Shown here in pieces: positions 26,287-35,042 of a DNA stretch of 64,000 nt. How positions within the stretch are numbered: the first letter of the stretch is position 1; every line of letters starts with the position of its first letter. This DNA is from Aliarcobacter cryaerophilus ATCC 43158 (GTDB taxonomy: Bacteria > Campylobacterota > Campylobacteria > Campylobacterales > Arcobacteraceae), in contig NZ_CP032823.1 of the NCBI RefSeq assembly GCF_003660105.1, positions 868,001-932,000 of the forward strand. The letters are read 5' to 3'. Position numbers and translations under genes: made by a program. The notes beneath the pieces are model-generated. The model did no database searches and had not been told where the DNA came from. It saw nothing but the letters and a program-made list of their open reading frames with translations.

Positions 26287-27023
26287 AAGAGAATATGAAT
26301 ATGATAAAAATAAAGTTAATAATAATTGGTCATTCTGATAGAGTAGTAAACTTTGATTTTATAAAAAAGTATAAATCAAAATTTTTTAATTTTTCAGATA
26401 TTGAGCGTATTAATAATTTACCAAATCCGCAAAAAAATGATGGATATTTAGATATTGTATATACAAAAGCAGAAATTCGAACAGTAATGAATGATATTGA
26501 ATTTGATGGCTTATGTATTGCAATAATGAATTATGGGTTTGATGATAATTTTTATATGCACAGAGTAGGGAATAATAAAGTTTGTATTTCTATTTTTGAA
26601 TTAGAAAGTATCTTAAGTGAAAAGAAAATATCGATTGAAAATTTTATAATTAAAAATGTATATGAAATTTTTATATTTTATAAGATAGTGAAAAATTTAA
26701 CAGATAATAATGAAGTTAAAACATTTATTCATAATGATACTCGTGGTTGTCTATTTGATTTAAATGGAGATAAAAAACATATTGTTTATAATACTGAAAA
26801 GGCTATTATTTGTGATGAATGCAAAGGAAAAATAAGTAAAAAATCTATACCAAAGAATTTTTTAGAGGATATTCAAAGAGAACTTTTAAAAATAGATAAA
26901 CCTTTTATTAAAAAAGTTGAAAATTTTATTTCAAAATATCCATTGTTTTCAGTGTTAGTAACTTTTATCTTTTCAACATTTATCAATTTATTTTCGAATT
27001 GGTTATGGGAAATAATTAAATGA
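26283..27023 (+). CDS. Unknown membrane-anchored protein of a restriction locus
   Basis: I do not recognise a named family. The 246-residue product has an N-terminal alpha/beta-like region (IKIKLIIIGHSDRVV), an internal FDGLCIAIMNYGF segment, then a possible metal site made of His150, Cys156 and a CxxC at 177-180 (FIHNDTRGCLFDLNG, AIICDECKGKI). It ends with one transmembrane helix (LFSVLVTFIFSTFINLF), so it should be tail-anchored with the bulk in the cytoplasm. It overlaps the KilA-N gene and fic by 4 bases each, which shows it belongs to the same operon. An accessory or effector role in defence is inference. Confidence 0.6.
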   Translation: MKENMNMIKIKLIIIGHSDRVVNFDFIKKYKSKFFNFSDIERINNLPNPQKNDGYLDIVYTKAEIRTVMNDIEFDGLCIAIMNYGFDDNFYMHRVGNNKVCISIFELESILSEKKISIENFIIKNVYEIFIFYKIVKNLTDNNEVKTFIHNDTRGCLFDLNGDKKHIVYNTEKAIICDECKGKISKKSIPKNFLEDIQRELLKIDKPFIKKVENFISKYPLFSVLVTFIFSTFINLFSNWLWEIIK

Positions 27024-28084
27024 AACAACAATTATTTAACTTACCATTACAACTAGAAATCGAAACCCAAAAAGTTCTAAAAAAAGCAATATCAGCAAAT
27101 AGAGCTTTAGCAAATTTAAACGGTGTTGCAAGAATTATTCCAAATAGTTCTATTTTAATAAACTCTTTGGTATTACAAGAAGCAAAAGATAGTAGTGCTA
27201 TTGAAAATATTATCACAACTCACGATGAACTTTACAGAGCAAATCTTGATATAGAAAGTGTAACAAATGAAGCAAAAGAGGTGTAAAACTACAAAGAAGC
27301 ACTTTTAAGAGGTTTTTCGCTTGTAAAAGATACAAAACTACTTCTTAAAAAACATATTGTAGAGATTCAAGCTGTTTTAGAACAAAATGATGCAGGGGTA
27401 CGAAAACAAGCAGGAACAAATCTAAAAAATGCTTTGACAGGCGAAGTGATTTATATTCCACCACAAGACTATGAAACTATACAAGAACTTTTGACAAATC
27501 TTGAAAATTATATCAATGAGCCAAATGAACTCGACCCACTTGTAAATATGGCAATAATTCATCATCAATTTGAATAAATCCATCCTTTTTATGATGGAAA
27601 TGGGCGAACGAGAAGAATTATAAATATTTTGTATTTGATACTCAAAGATTTACTTGATATTCCCGTACTTTATCTAAGTCGTTATATTATTACTCATAAA
27701 GCTGATTATTATAGGCTTTTACAAGAAGTTAGAACAGAAGATAAATGGGAAGAGTGGATTTTATATATGCTTGATGCAGTTGAGCAAACTTCACTTGAAA
27801 CAATAGAGCTTATAAATAATATAAGTGATTTGATGATAAAAACACAAGATAAAATATCTGAGGAGTTGCCAAAAATTTATAGTAAAGATTTAGTAGAGAT
27901 ACTTTTTATGCACCCATACACAAAGATAGAATTTTTAGTTGATAGGTTACATATCACAAGAAAAACAGCATCAAAATATTTAAGTGAACTTGAAAGTAGA
28001 GGAATATTAGAAAACATACAAATTAAAAATAGTAAATATTTTATAAATATAGAGCTTTTTGATTTGTTAAGAAAAGGGATATAG
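27020..28084 (+). pseudogene. Fic-family protein gene with two in-frame ochre stops
   Basis: One continuous frame encodes a Fic protein: N-terminal FNLPLQLEIETQKVLKKAISANRAL, the SSAIENIITTHDE helix resembling the inhibitory motif, the Fic core HPFYDGNGRTRR (target-AMPylating motif) and a C-terminal winged-helix segment (ITRKTASKYLSELESRGIL). TAA at 27284-27286 interrupts ...EV-NYKEAL and TAA at 27575-27577 falls one codon before the catalytic His (FE-IHPF). No frameshift is needed. Both stops are consistent with single-base changes, so the gene is recently inactivated. The 3' part after the second stop could restart but would lack the His region. It overlaps the upstream gene by 4 bases. Confidence 0.9.
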
Positions 28085-28097
28085 GTAAAATTCATAC

Positions 28098-28290
28098 AAA
28101 TTTGCTCATACTTTAATAACTATGTGTAAAAAAGATAAAAATTTACTCATAGTTACGAACCTATGTTGAAAAAATAAAGAAATTTACCCATAGCTCAAAA
28201 TATATGTAAATAAAATCGCAAAATCTTTACATATAACTTTTGTTATGTCAAAAAAACAGCAAAATTTTTACATATAAATATTAAAATTCA
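28098..28290. repeat. Tandem array with exact 41-bp period
   Basis: Four full units and one partial unit begin at 28098, 28139, 28180, 28221 and 28262. Each starts AAAT(T/C)T, has CATA at unit positions 10-13 (28107, 28148, 28189, 28230, 28271), and the first four have TATG at positions 24-27. Hence each full unit contains the interrupted palindrome CATA-N10-TATG. The remaining bases diverge. It sits between the dead fic gene and the hsdM remnant. Confidence 0.75.
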
Positions 28291-28314
28291 CCCACTAAAA
28301 AAAGGAAAGCAAAT

Positions 28315-28392
28315 TTGGAAAGCAAAATAAACAGAATAACAGACATCCTAAGAAGAGATGATGGAATAAGTGGTGCTATGCACTACACATAA
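28315..28392 (+). pseudogene. hsdM remnant (first 25 codons)
   Basis: After AAAGGA, a TTG opens a frame reading ESKINRITDILRRDDGISGAMHYT, which is the conserved N-terminus of type I methylase HsdM (normally followed by EQISWILFLKFL). It then meets TAA at 28390. Just past HYT the sequence becomes that of an hsdS gene in another frame, marking a deletion junction at about 28385-28392. Confidence 0.85.
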
Positions 28393-28735
28393 CAGTCCAA
28401 TTTTTATAAAAGAGAAGTTTTGGAATATTGATACTGCATTTGGTATTGAAGCAAATAGAAATTTCCTAATACCTATATTTTTATTTTATTTTACAAAATA
28501 CTTTAATTTTTTAGATTTGAATAAATCAACAACTTTACCATCTTTAGCAAAAACACATTTACTTCAAATTAATATGGTTGTCCCACCCCTAAAAACCCAA
28601 CAAAAAGTAGTTTCATACCTAGATGAAATTTCAAATAAAATGGAAAAAATAAAACAAATCCAAAAAGAGAAAATGCAAAGCCTAAAAGAGCTAAAAGCAT
28701 CTATTTTAGACCAAGCATTTAAAGGTGAGTTATAA
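28393..28735 (+). pseudogene. hsdS remnant (C-terminal recognition domain end and conserved helix)
   Basis: The frame reads from NSPIFIKEKFWNID through KSTTLPSLAKTHLLQINMVVPPLKTQQKVVSYLDEISNKMEK to KELKASILDQAFKGEL, which is the standard C-terminus of a type I specificity subunit: the tail of the second target-recognition domain plus the conserved coiled-coil region. The N-terminal domain and nearly all of hsdM are deleted. A GTG at 28370 could open a 121-residue frame, but its first codons come from hsdM sequence read out of frame. It ends directly against the argC stop. Confidence 0.88.
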
Positions 28736-29686
28736 TTATAGTTTTATCTCCAAACCTTTTCTCTCTTCAAGTCCTAGCATGATATTCATACACTGAATAG
28801 CTGCTCCACTTGCACCTTTTCCTAGATTATCAAGTCTTGAGATTATTACTAAATCTGTTTTGTTTTCATAAATTGATACTTCTATGCTATTTGTATTGTT
28901 ACATCTCATTGGATTTAAAAAACCATTTTCTAGATATTCGTCATTGTTTTCAATTATTTTGATAAAAAGCTCATCAGCATAATAATCTTTATAAACTTTT
29001 ATAAGCTCTTCACGATTTTTTGATTTTTTCATGCTCTTTTTTTCAATGTATGACATTACAAGCATACCTTGCTTAAAATTACCAACACTTGGTGTAAAAA
29101 TAGGGGCTTTGTTTGTTTTTAAAACATATTTCATTTCAGGTAAATGCTTATGATTTAAACCTAAAGAATATGGTCTTTGAGCTCCAAAAATTTCAAAATC
29201 ACCATTTTCATAATCATTTATCATTGAACTTCCACCGCCACTATATCCAGTTATTGAGTGGCAAATAAGTTTATGATTTTTTCCTAAAATTTTTTCTCTA
29301 AAAAGAGGTTTCATAGAGATTATTAGTCCACTTGCATGGCAACCAGGTACACAAACTCTTTTTGAATTTTTAATTTTATCTCTTTGTTTGCTTGTAAGCT
29401 CAGGAATACCATAAACCCAAGATGGATTTGTTCTGTGCGCTGTACTTGCGTCTATTACCTTTACATTTTCATTTTCGATTAAACTTACAGACTCAATTGC
29501 CGCATCATCAGGAAGGCATAAAAATACTAAATCAGCACTATTTAAAAGCTCTTTTCTTTTTTCTATATTTTTTTTATCTTTTTCATCTATTTCTAAAAGC
29601 TCTATCTCATCTCTTTGTTCTAATAATTCGTGAATTTTTAATCCAGTTGTTCCGTGTTGTCCATCTACAAATACTTTAAATTTCAT
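28736..29686 (-). CDS. argC: N-acetyl-gamma-glutamyl-phosphate reductase (type 2)
   Basis: This 316-residue form, shorter than type 1, shows VFVDGQHGTTGLKIHELL (dinucleotide binding), FLCLPDDAAIES, IDASTAHRT, the catalytic Cys in VCVPGCHASGLI and LNHKHLPEMKYVL. It reduces N-acetylglutamyl phosphate with NADPH in arginine biosynthesis. AAGGAAAAT precedes the ATG. It lies 78 bases downstream of uvrA on the same strand, with its own -10-like element. Confidence 0.93.
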   Translation of the reverse strand: MKFKVFVDGQHGTTGLKIHELLEQRDEIELLEIDEKDKKNIEKRKELLNSADLVFLCLPDDAAIESVSLIENENVKVIDASTAHRTNPSWVYGIPELTSKQRDKIKNSKRVCVPGCHASGLIISMKPLFREKILGKNHKLICHSITGYSGGGSSMINDYENGDFEIFGAQRPYSLGLNHKHLPEMKYVLKTNKAPIFTPSVGNFKQGMLVMSYIEKKSMKKSKNREELIKVYKDYYADELFIKIIENNDEYLENGFLNPMRCNNTNSIEVSIYENKTDLVIISRLDNLGKGASGAAIQCMNIMLGLEERKGLEIKL

Positions 29687-29714
29687 TATTTTCCTTCATA
29701 AATTGTGTTTTATT

Positions 29715-29723
29715 ATCCTATCA
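29715..29723 (-). promoter_or_regulatory. Extended -10 element for argC
   Basis: Reading the minus strand, TGATAGGAT lies about 30 bases before the argC ATG and fits the TGN-TANNAT pattern seen at other promoters in this window. Confidence 0.4.
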
Positions 29724-29764
29724 AAATATCTCTTTTTATGTGCTTTTTGTTTAATAAAAAAAGA

Positions 29765-32578
29765 CTACTTATTTATCTCTTTATCCAAATAGTAACCTGT
29801 ATATGAGCCACTATTTTTATGATTTTGTGCTAAAAATTCAGGTGTTCCCATATCTACAATTTTCCCACCTTTATCTCCACCTTCAGGACCAATGTCTATT
29901 ACAAAATCAGAGTTTTTTATAACATCAAGATTATGTTCTATTACAAGTACTGAGTTTCCAAGTTCAACTAAATGATGTAGAACTTTTGTAAGTCTATCAA
30001 CATCTGCAAAGTGAAGTCCAGTTGTAGGTTCATCTAAAATATATAAAGTATTTCCTGTATCTTTCTTACTTAACTCTTTACTTAATTTTATTCTTTGTGC
30101 TTCTCCACCACTTAAAGTTACAGCATTTTGTCCTAAAGTGATATATCCAAGTCCTACATCGCTTAGAGTTTGAAGTTTTGCTTTTAGTTTTGGCACCTTA
30201 GCAAAAAACTCTAAAGCTTCATCTACACTCATATTTAGAACTTCAGATATATTTTTTCCTCTATAAACTATTTCAAGAGTTTGAGCATTGTATCTATCTC
30301 CATTACAAACATCACACTTAACCATAATGTCTGGTAAAAAGTGCATTTCGATTTTAATTTCACCTTCACCTTGACATTTTTCACATCTTCCACCTTTTAC
30401 ATTAAATGAAAACCGTCCAATCTTATACCCTCTAAGACTAGCTTCTTTTGTTTTACTAAAAAGGTCCCTTATTTCGTCCATAAGTCCTGTGTAAGTTGCT
30501 GGATTACTTCTCGGAGTACGACCTATTGGGCTTTGGTCAAGATATATAACTTTATCAAGTTTTTCCAAACCATCTATTTCTACTCCATCAACTTTTTTTA
30601 CTTTTCTAGCACGATTTAAAAGCTCTTGAGCAACAGGAAGTAGTGTTTGAAGAATAAGTGAAGATTTACCACTTCCACTAACTCCTGTAATACTTACTAG
30701 GTTTCTAAGAGGAAGTTTTACATCTAGATTTTTTATATTGTTTATATTTACATTTTTTATTTCAATATAATCTTCTTGTTTTCTATTATGAGGATATTCA
30801 ACTTTTTTTGCTTCTGTGACATATAAAGCAGTTAGAGTTTTTGCTTTTTTCATTTTTTCTAAAGTTCCAGCAAATACTACTTCTCCACCAAATTTTCCTG
30901 CATTTGGTCCAATATCAACAATAAAATCAGCAGACTGTATAGTCTCTTTGTCATGTTCAACTACAATTACAGTATTCCCTTTTTCTTGTAGCGCTCTTAA
31001 TGTCTTTATTAGCTTACTAGTATCTCTTTCATGAAGTCCAATAGATGGCTCATCTAGTACATACATAACCCCAGTTAAACCACTTCCAATTTGTGAAGCA
31101 ACTCTTATTCTTTGGGCTTCTCCACCACTTATTGTTCTTGCATCTCTTCCTAAAGTAATATATCCTAAACCAACATCATATAAAAAGAAAATTCTCTCTT
31201 TTATCTCTTTCAAAATAGGAGCTGCAATCATCTTATTTTGTTCACTTAAATATGAAAAATTGTTTTCATCTTGAAAAAAACTATGAGCTTCTTCTATTGG
31301 AATATTTAAAATTTCAGGAATAGTTTTTTTAGCTACATATACAGTTTGGCTAGCTGGTTTTAGTCTATTTCCATTGCAAGAGTCACATCTCTTTTCTGTC
31401 ATAAATTCAGCCATCTCTTTTTCATCTTTTATCATATCATATGCTAATTTTACAACACCATCCCATTTTCTTGTTAGTTTGTGTTTTTTCCAAAAGAATT
31501 TTACCTCATCAACAGTTCCATGCAAAATAGATTTTTTTTGATGTTCTTCTAACTCTCTAAAAGGAGTTTTTATATTTATTTGAGATTGTTCACAAAAAGC
31601 TATTAGCATTTTAAAATAGAACCCTTTGTTAAAACCATATATTATCTTTATTGCACCATCTTCAATAGCTAAATCTTCATCAATAACTTTTTTCATATCA
31701 AGTGCATATCTTATTCCCAAACCATCACAAGAGCTACAAGCACCTTTTGGTGAATTAAAAGAGAAAGATATTGGTTCAAGTGGTTCAAATGAAATTTTAC
31801 AATCAAAACAAGCCATATGCTCTGAGTAGTGAATGTTTTTTTCAACTCTCAGCTCTTCATGGTTTATTATCTCAATTTCAAGCTCCCCAAAGCTCTCTTT
31901 TAGACCTTTTTCAACATCTTGAGCAATTCTATCTCTATTTGTTTCATTTGCTGTAACTCTATCTATTACAACTTTGATTGTATGCATTTTTGTTTTTTCT
32001 AACTCAATATCTTCATCAAGTCTTACCATTACTCCATCTATCATAGCTCTTACATAACCTTTTGCTCGAAGAGTTTCAAGTAAATCAGTAAAGCTTCCTT
32101 TTTTTCTATTTATTAAAGGTGCTAATATTATAAGTTTCGCTTCATTTGGTAAAGATAACACCTGATTTATTACATCAGTAGCACTCATTTGTGAAATTGG
32201 TTTATTACATTGATGACAATGTTGTTCCCCAATTCTTGCATATAAAAGTCTAAAGTAGTCATATACCTCAGTTATAGTTCCTACAGTTGATCTTGGATTT
32301 TTTGAAGTTGTTTTTTGGTCTATTGCAATTGCTGGAGTTAATCCTTCAATTCTTTCAACATCAGGCTTTCCAACTTTATCCAAAAACTGTCTAGCATAAG
32401 AAGATAAAGATTCAATATATCTTCTTTGTCCTTCTGCATAAAGTGTATCAAAAGCTAGTGTAGATTTACCACTACCACTAAGCCCTGTAAAAACTATTAG
32501 CTTATTTTTTGGTATTTCTAAGTTTATATTTTTTAGATTATTCTCTTTTGCATTAAATATTTTTATTGTATCACTCAT
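29765..32578 (-). CDS. uvrA: Excinuclease ABC subunit A
   Basis: The 937-residue protein has two ABC ATPase halves: Walker A GLSGSGKSTLAF and GVSGSGKSSLIL, signatures TISGGEAQRIRVA and TLSGGEAQRIKL, and Walker B VMYVLDEPSIGLH and LYILDEPTTGLH. Zinc modules are CHQC...CDSC in the first half and CEKCQGEGEI...CDVC in the second. UvrA dimers find DNA damage in nucleotide excision repair. Length is as expected. Confidence 0.98.
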   Translation of the reverse strand: MSDTIKIFNAKENNLKNINLEIPKNKLIVFTGLSGSGKSTLAFDTLYAEGQRRYIESLSSYARQFLDKVGKPDVERIEGLTPAIAIDQKTTSKNPRSTVGTITEVYDYFRLLYARIGEQHCHQCNKPISQMSATDVINQVLSLPNEAKLIILAPLINRKKGSFTDLLETLRAKGYVRAMIDGVMVRLDEDIELEKTKMHTIKVVIDRVTANETNRDRIAQDVEKGLKESFGELEIEIINHEELRVEKNIHYSEHMACFDCKISFEPLEPISFSFNSPKGACSSCDGLGIRYALDMKKVIDEDLAIEDGAIKIIYGFNKGFYFKMLIAFCEQSQINIKTPFRELEEHQKKSILHGTVDEVKFFWKKHKLTRKWDGVVKLAYDMIKDEKEMAEFMTEKRCDSCNGNRLKPASQTVYVAKKTIPEILNIPIEEAHSFFQDENNFSYLSEQNKMIAAPILKEIKERIFFLYDVGLGYITLGRDARTISGGEAQRIRVASQIGSGLTGVMYVLDEPSIGLHERDTSKLIKTLRALQEKGNTVIVVEHDKETIQSADFIVDIGPNAGKFGGEVVFAGTLEKMKKAKTLTALYVTEAKKVEYPHNRKQEDYIEIKNVNINNIKNLDVKLPLRNLVSITGVSGSGKSSLILQTLLPVAQELLNRARKVKKVDGVEIDGLEKLDKVIYLDQSPIGRTPRSNPATYTGLMDEIRDLFSKTKEASLRGYKIGRFSFNVKGGRCEKCQGEGEIKIEMHFLPDIMVKCDVCNGDRYNAQTLEIVYRGKNISEVLNMSVDEALEFFAKVPKLKAKLQTLSDVGLGYITLGQNAVTLSGGEAQRIKLSKELSKKDTGNTLYILDEPTTGLHFADVDRLTKVLHHLVELGNSVLVIEHNLDVIKNSDFVIDIGPEGGDKGGKIVDMGTPEFLAQNHKNSGSYTGYYLDKEINK

Positions 32579-32606
32579 AATTTGCCTTTAAAAATTTAAA
32601 GTGACT

Positions 32607-32612
32607 ATTATA
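32607..32612 (-). promoter_or_regulatory. -10 element for uvrA
   Basis: On the minus strand TATAAT within TATATATAATAG lies about 30 bases before the uvrA ATG. No -35 or SOS box was recognised. Confidence 0.45.
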
Positions 32613-32636
32613 TATAAAGTTTGTTAATAGTTAGTG

Positions 32637-34259
32637 TTATAAAATTAACTCTTTTGGCTCATCAATAAAAAAACCTTGAGAGTAATCTATATCTAGATTT
32701 TTTACACAATTTAAAACATCTTCACTGTGTACAAACTCTGCTACTGTTTTTATATTAAGAGCTTTTGCAAAACCAACAATAGTTTGAACAGTAAGATATA
32801 GATTGTTATCTGTATTTATATTTTTTATTAAAGAACCATCTATTTTTATATAATCAACATCTAATTTTATTATATACTCAAAATTTGAGTATCCAGTACC
32901 AAAATCATCAATAGCAATCTTACAACCAAGTTTTTTTGCTTTTTTTATAAAATTTGATACCTCAGCAAAACTTTCAATTCCTTCACTTTCAACTATCTCA
33001 AAAGTTATCTGTTTTGCAGTATTTGTTTTTTCCATTGCATTAACAATAAAATCCATAGTGTATTGGTCTTTAATATCTTCAAGAGTTAAATTTAAGCTAA
33101 AATCAATATCTTTACCTTTGAAATATTCACAAGCTTTTTTTACAAGTATTCTTGTCATTCCAAGATATATCTTCGCTTTTTTTGCCTCTTTTAGAAAACT
33201 ATAAGGTGTTAAAATTGAACCATCTTCTAGTTTAATTCTCATTAGTACCTCATATTTCTCTTTTTTTGAAATATTATTAATTATTTTTTGACCATATATT
33301 AAAAGATTATTTGAAATAAGAGAACTTTTTAACTCTTCAATTAACTTTTTATTATCTTTTAATTTATTGTAAAGCTCTATATTTTCATCTAAAAAAAGTA
33401 TTGAAATATCTCGTTTTTTAGCCATTCTTAGTGCATATTCTGCTTTTGACAAAAGATTATTTTGAACAGCAGTGTCTTTACAATTTCTAGCAACACCAAT
33501 TGATATACTTAAATAAAAGCTATTATTATTTATTAAAATTGGATTTAAAGATACATTTTCAATAATATTTGTGCATATATCTCTTATCTCTTCTAGGTTA
33601 TCTTTATTTTTTGTACATATTGCAAAAATATCATTTGCTACTCTGTATAAATCTATATTTGCAGAGATTTTATCAAGAAGTATTTGTGAAAATTTTTTTA
33701 GTACTAAATCTCCTGTTTCAAAACCATAAAAGTTATTTATATCTCTAAAACCATTTATATTTATCATAGCAATTTTTGTAATTTTGTTATCTTTTAAATC
33801 TTTTAAAAGTTTTTGTCTATTTGGTAATAGAGTTAATTCATCTATAAATTGTTCTTCTATAAGTTTTTTTTGCTCATATACTTTTGTAATATCATGTCTT
33901 ATTGCAATAAACTCATTTATATTTTTATTTTCATCTAAAATAGGAATAATAGTTGTATCTACATAATAGACTAATCCATTCTTTTTTTTATTTACAATTA
34001 CGCCTTTAAAAATACCTTCATTTAGTATAGTTTTCCAAAGCTTATTAAAAAACTCTTGTGTCATACTAGGATGTCTTATTATGCTATGGTTTTTGCCTAA
34101 TAGCTCATGCTCCTCATAACCTGAAACTTCACAAAATTTTTTATTTACAAAGGTGATGAGACCATTTTTATCTGTTTTAGAGACTATAGAGCTTTCATCT
34201 ATAGCTTTTTTGTACTCTAATAAAAAGTTGTAGCTATATTTTAAATCTTCTTTTTTCAT
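32637..34259 (-). CDS. PAS-GGDEF(degenerate)-EAL protein, probable c-di-GMP phosphodiesterase
   Basis: Residues about 20-130 form a PAS domain (ITFVNKKFCEVSGYEEHELLGKNHSIIRH) like those of aerotaxis-type sensors. Residues about 135-285 form a GGDEF domain whose active loop reads RVANDIFAI instead of RxGGDEFxx, so cyclase activity should be lost. Residues about 295-540 form an EAL domain with Gln (YGQKI), EVLMR, FSLNLTLEDI, FEIVESEG, IDDFGTGYS, YIKIDGSLI and Glu (VAEFVHSED), so hydrolysis of c-di-GMP is plausible. No transmembrane helix is seen. The gene stands alone upstream of uvrA. Confidence 0.9.
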   Translation of the reverse strand: MKKEDLKYSYNFLLEYKKAIDESSIVSKTDKNGLITFVNKKFCEVSGYEEHELLGKNHSIIRHPSMTQEFFNKLWKTILNEGIFKGVIVNKKKNGLVYYVDTTIIPILDENKNINEFIAIRHDITKVYEQKKLIEEQFIDELTLLPNRQKLLKDLKDNKITKIAMININGFRDINNFYGFETGDLVLKKFSQILLDKISANIDLYRVANDIFAICTKNKDNLEEIRDICTNIIENVSLNPILINNNSFYLSISIGVARNCKDTAVQNNLLSKAEYALRMAKKRDISILFLDENIELYNKLKDNKKLIEELKSSLISNNLLIYGQKIINNISKKEKYEVLMRIKLEDGSILTPYSFLKEAKKAKIYLGMTRILVKKACEYFKGKDIDFSLNLTLEDIKDQYTMDFIVNAMEKTNTAKQITFEIVESEGIESFAEVSNFIKKAKKLGCKIAIDDFGTGYSNFEYIIKLDVDYIKIDGSLIKNINTDNNLYLTVQTIVGFAKALNIKTVAEFVHSEDVLNCVKNLDIDYSQGFFIDEPKELIL

Positions 34260-34392
34260 ATATTCTCCTATAGAAAATACTTTAATATACTACATAATAC
34301 AATTATTTTTATAAAAAAAGAAATAAATGAATAAAATTAATATTAATTTAATTTTAAGAAATGTAAAATGTTTAAAATAAAAGGAGTTATCT

Positions 34393-35016
34393 ATGCAAAT
34401 CCAAAATAGTACAAATCAGGCTTTAAATGCTTTTAAACAAAATGCTACTTCAAAAGTAGATGAGGGTTCAAAAGAGCAAGTTGCTCCTAAAACAGAGAAA
34501 TCTGTTGAAGAAATAGTAAACAATTCAGCTGCAAAAGTTGCTATATCTATGAATGCTCAATATATTTTATTTGAGATGAATGCAAAATCTATTGCTACTG
34601 GTAACTCAGTAGGACAAGCTGGACTTAATGCTTCAAAAGATCAACAAAGTGTTTTAGATTTTTTAAGTGGAAAAGGTAAAATAGATGATAAAAATCTATA
34701 TGATATTGGTTATATAGGAAAACCAATTATGGATTTATCACCACAAGAGGCAACAGATCTTGTAAGTGAAAATGGTTTTTTTGGAATAACTCAAACTTCG
34801 GATAGAGTTTCAAACTTTGTTTTTAGTTTTGCTGGAGATGATTTAGAAAAACTTCAAAAAGGAAGAGATGGAATTGTTAAAGGTTTCGAGGAAGCAAATA
34901 AAATGTTTGGTGGAAACTTACCAGAAATTTCATATAAAACTCAAGAAAGAACTTTAGCCCTATTAGATGCAAAAATTGAATCTTTGAAAAATCCACAAGC
35001 AAAAGTAGAAGAGTAA
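34393..35016 (+). CDS. Conserved Campylobacterota protein ('hydrogenase-4 component G'-like)
   Basis: This 207-residue soluble protein has a low-complexity N-terminus and a C-terminal block LSPQEATDLVSENGFFGITQTSDRVSNFVFSFAGDDLEKLQKGRDGIVKGFEEA that is common to Campylobacterota proteins often labelled 'hydrogenase-4 component G'. Nothing in sequence or context (no hydrogenase genes) supports that label; no signal peptide or membrane helix is seen. The function is unknown. AAAAGGAG precedes the ATG, and a hairpin terminator follows the stop. Confidence 0.75.
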   Translation: MQIQNSTNQALNAFKQNATSKVDEGSKEQVAPKTEKSVEEIVNNSAAKVAISMNAQYILFEMNAKSIATGNSVGQAGLNASKDQQSVLDFLSGKGKIDDKNLYDIGYIGKPIMDLSPQEATDLVSENGFFGITQTSDRVSNFVFSFAGDDLEKLQKGRDGIVKGFEEANKMFGGNLPEISYKTQERTLALLDAKIESLKNPQAKVEE

Positions 35017-35042
35017 AATAGAACCAAAAGCTTCTATTTTTT
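35017..35042. terminator. Hairpin terminator between converging genes
   Basis: AATAGAA and TTCTATT form a 7-bp stem around an 8-base loop, followed by a T-run; the hairpin begins directly after the stop of the 34393 gene. Confidence 0.65.

Noticed and set aside
28098-28290. CRISPR array
   Set aside because: Period is 41 bp and similarity is spread as short conserved blocks over diverged units; there are no long identical repeats with unique spacers and no cas genes.
28370-28735. Intact 121-residue gene starting at GTG
   Set aside because: Its first codons are hsdM sequence read out of frame; the rest is an hsdS C-terminus, so it is a deletion product.
34393-35016. Hydrogenase-4 component G
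   Set aside because: The label circulates for homologues but there are no hydrogenase features or neighbours here.
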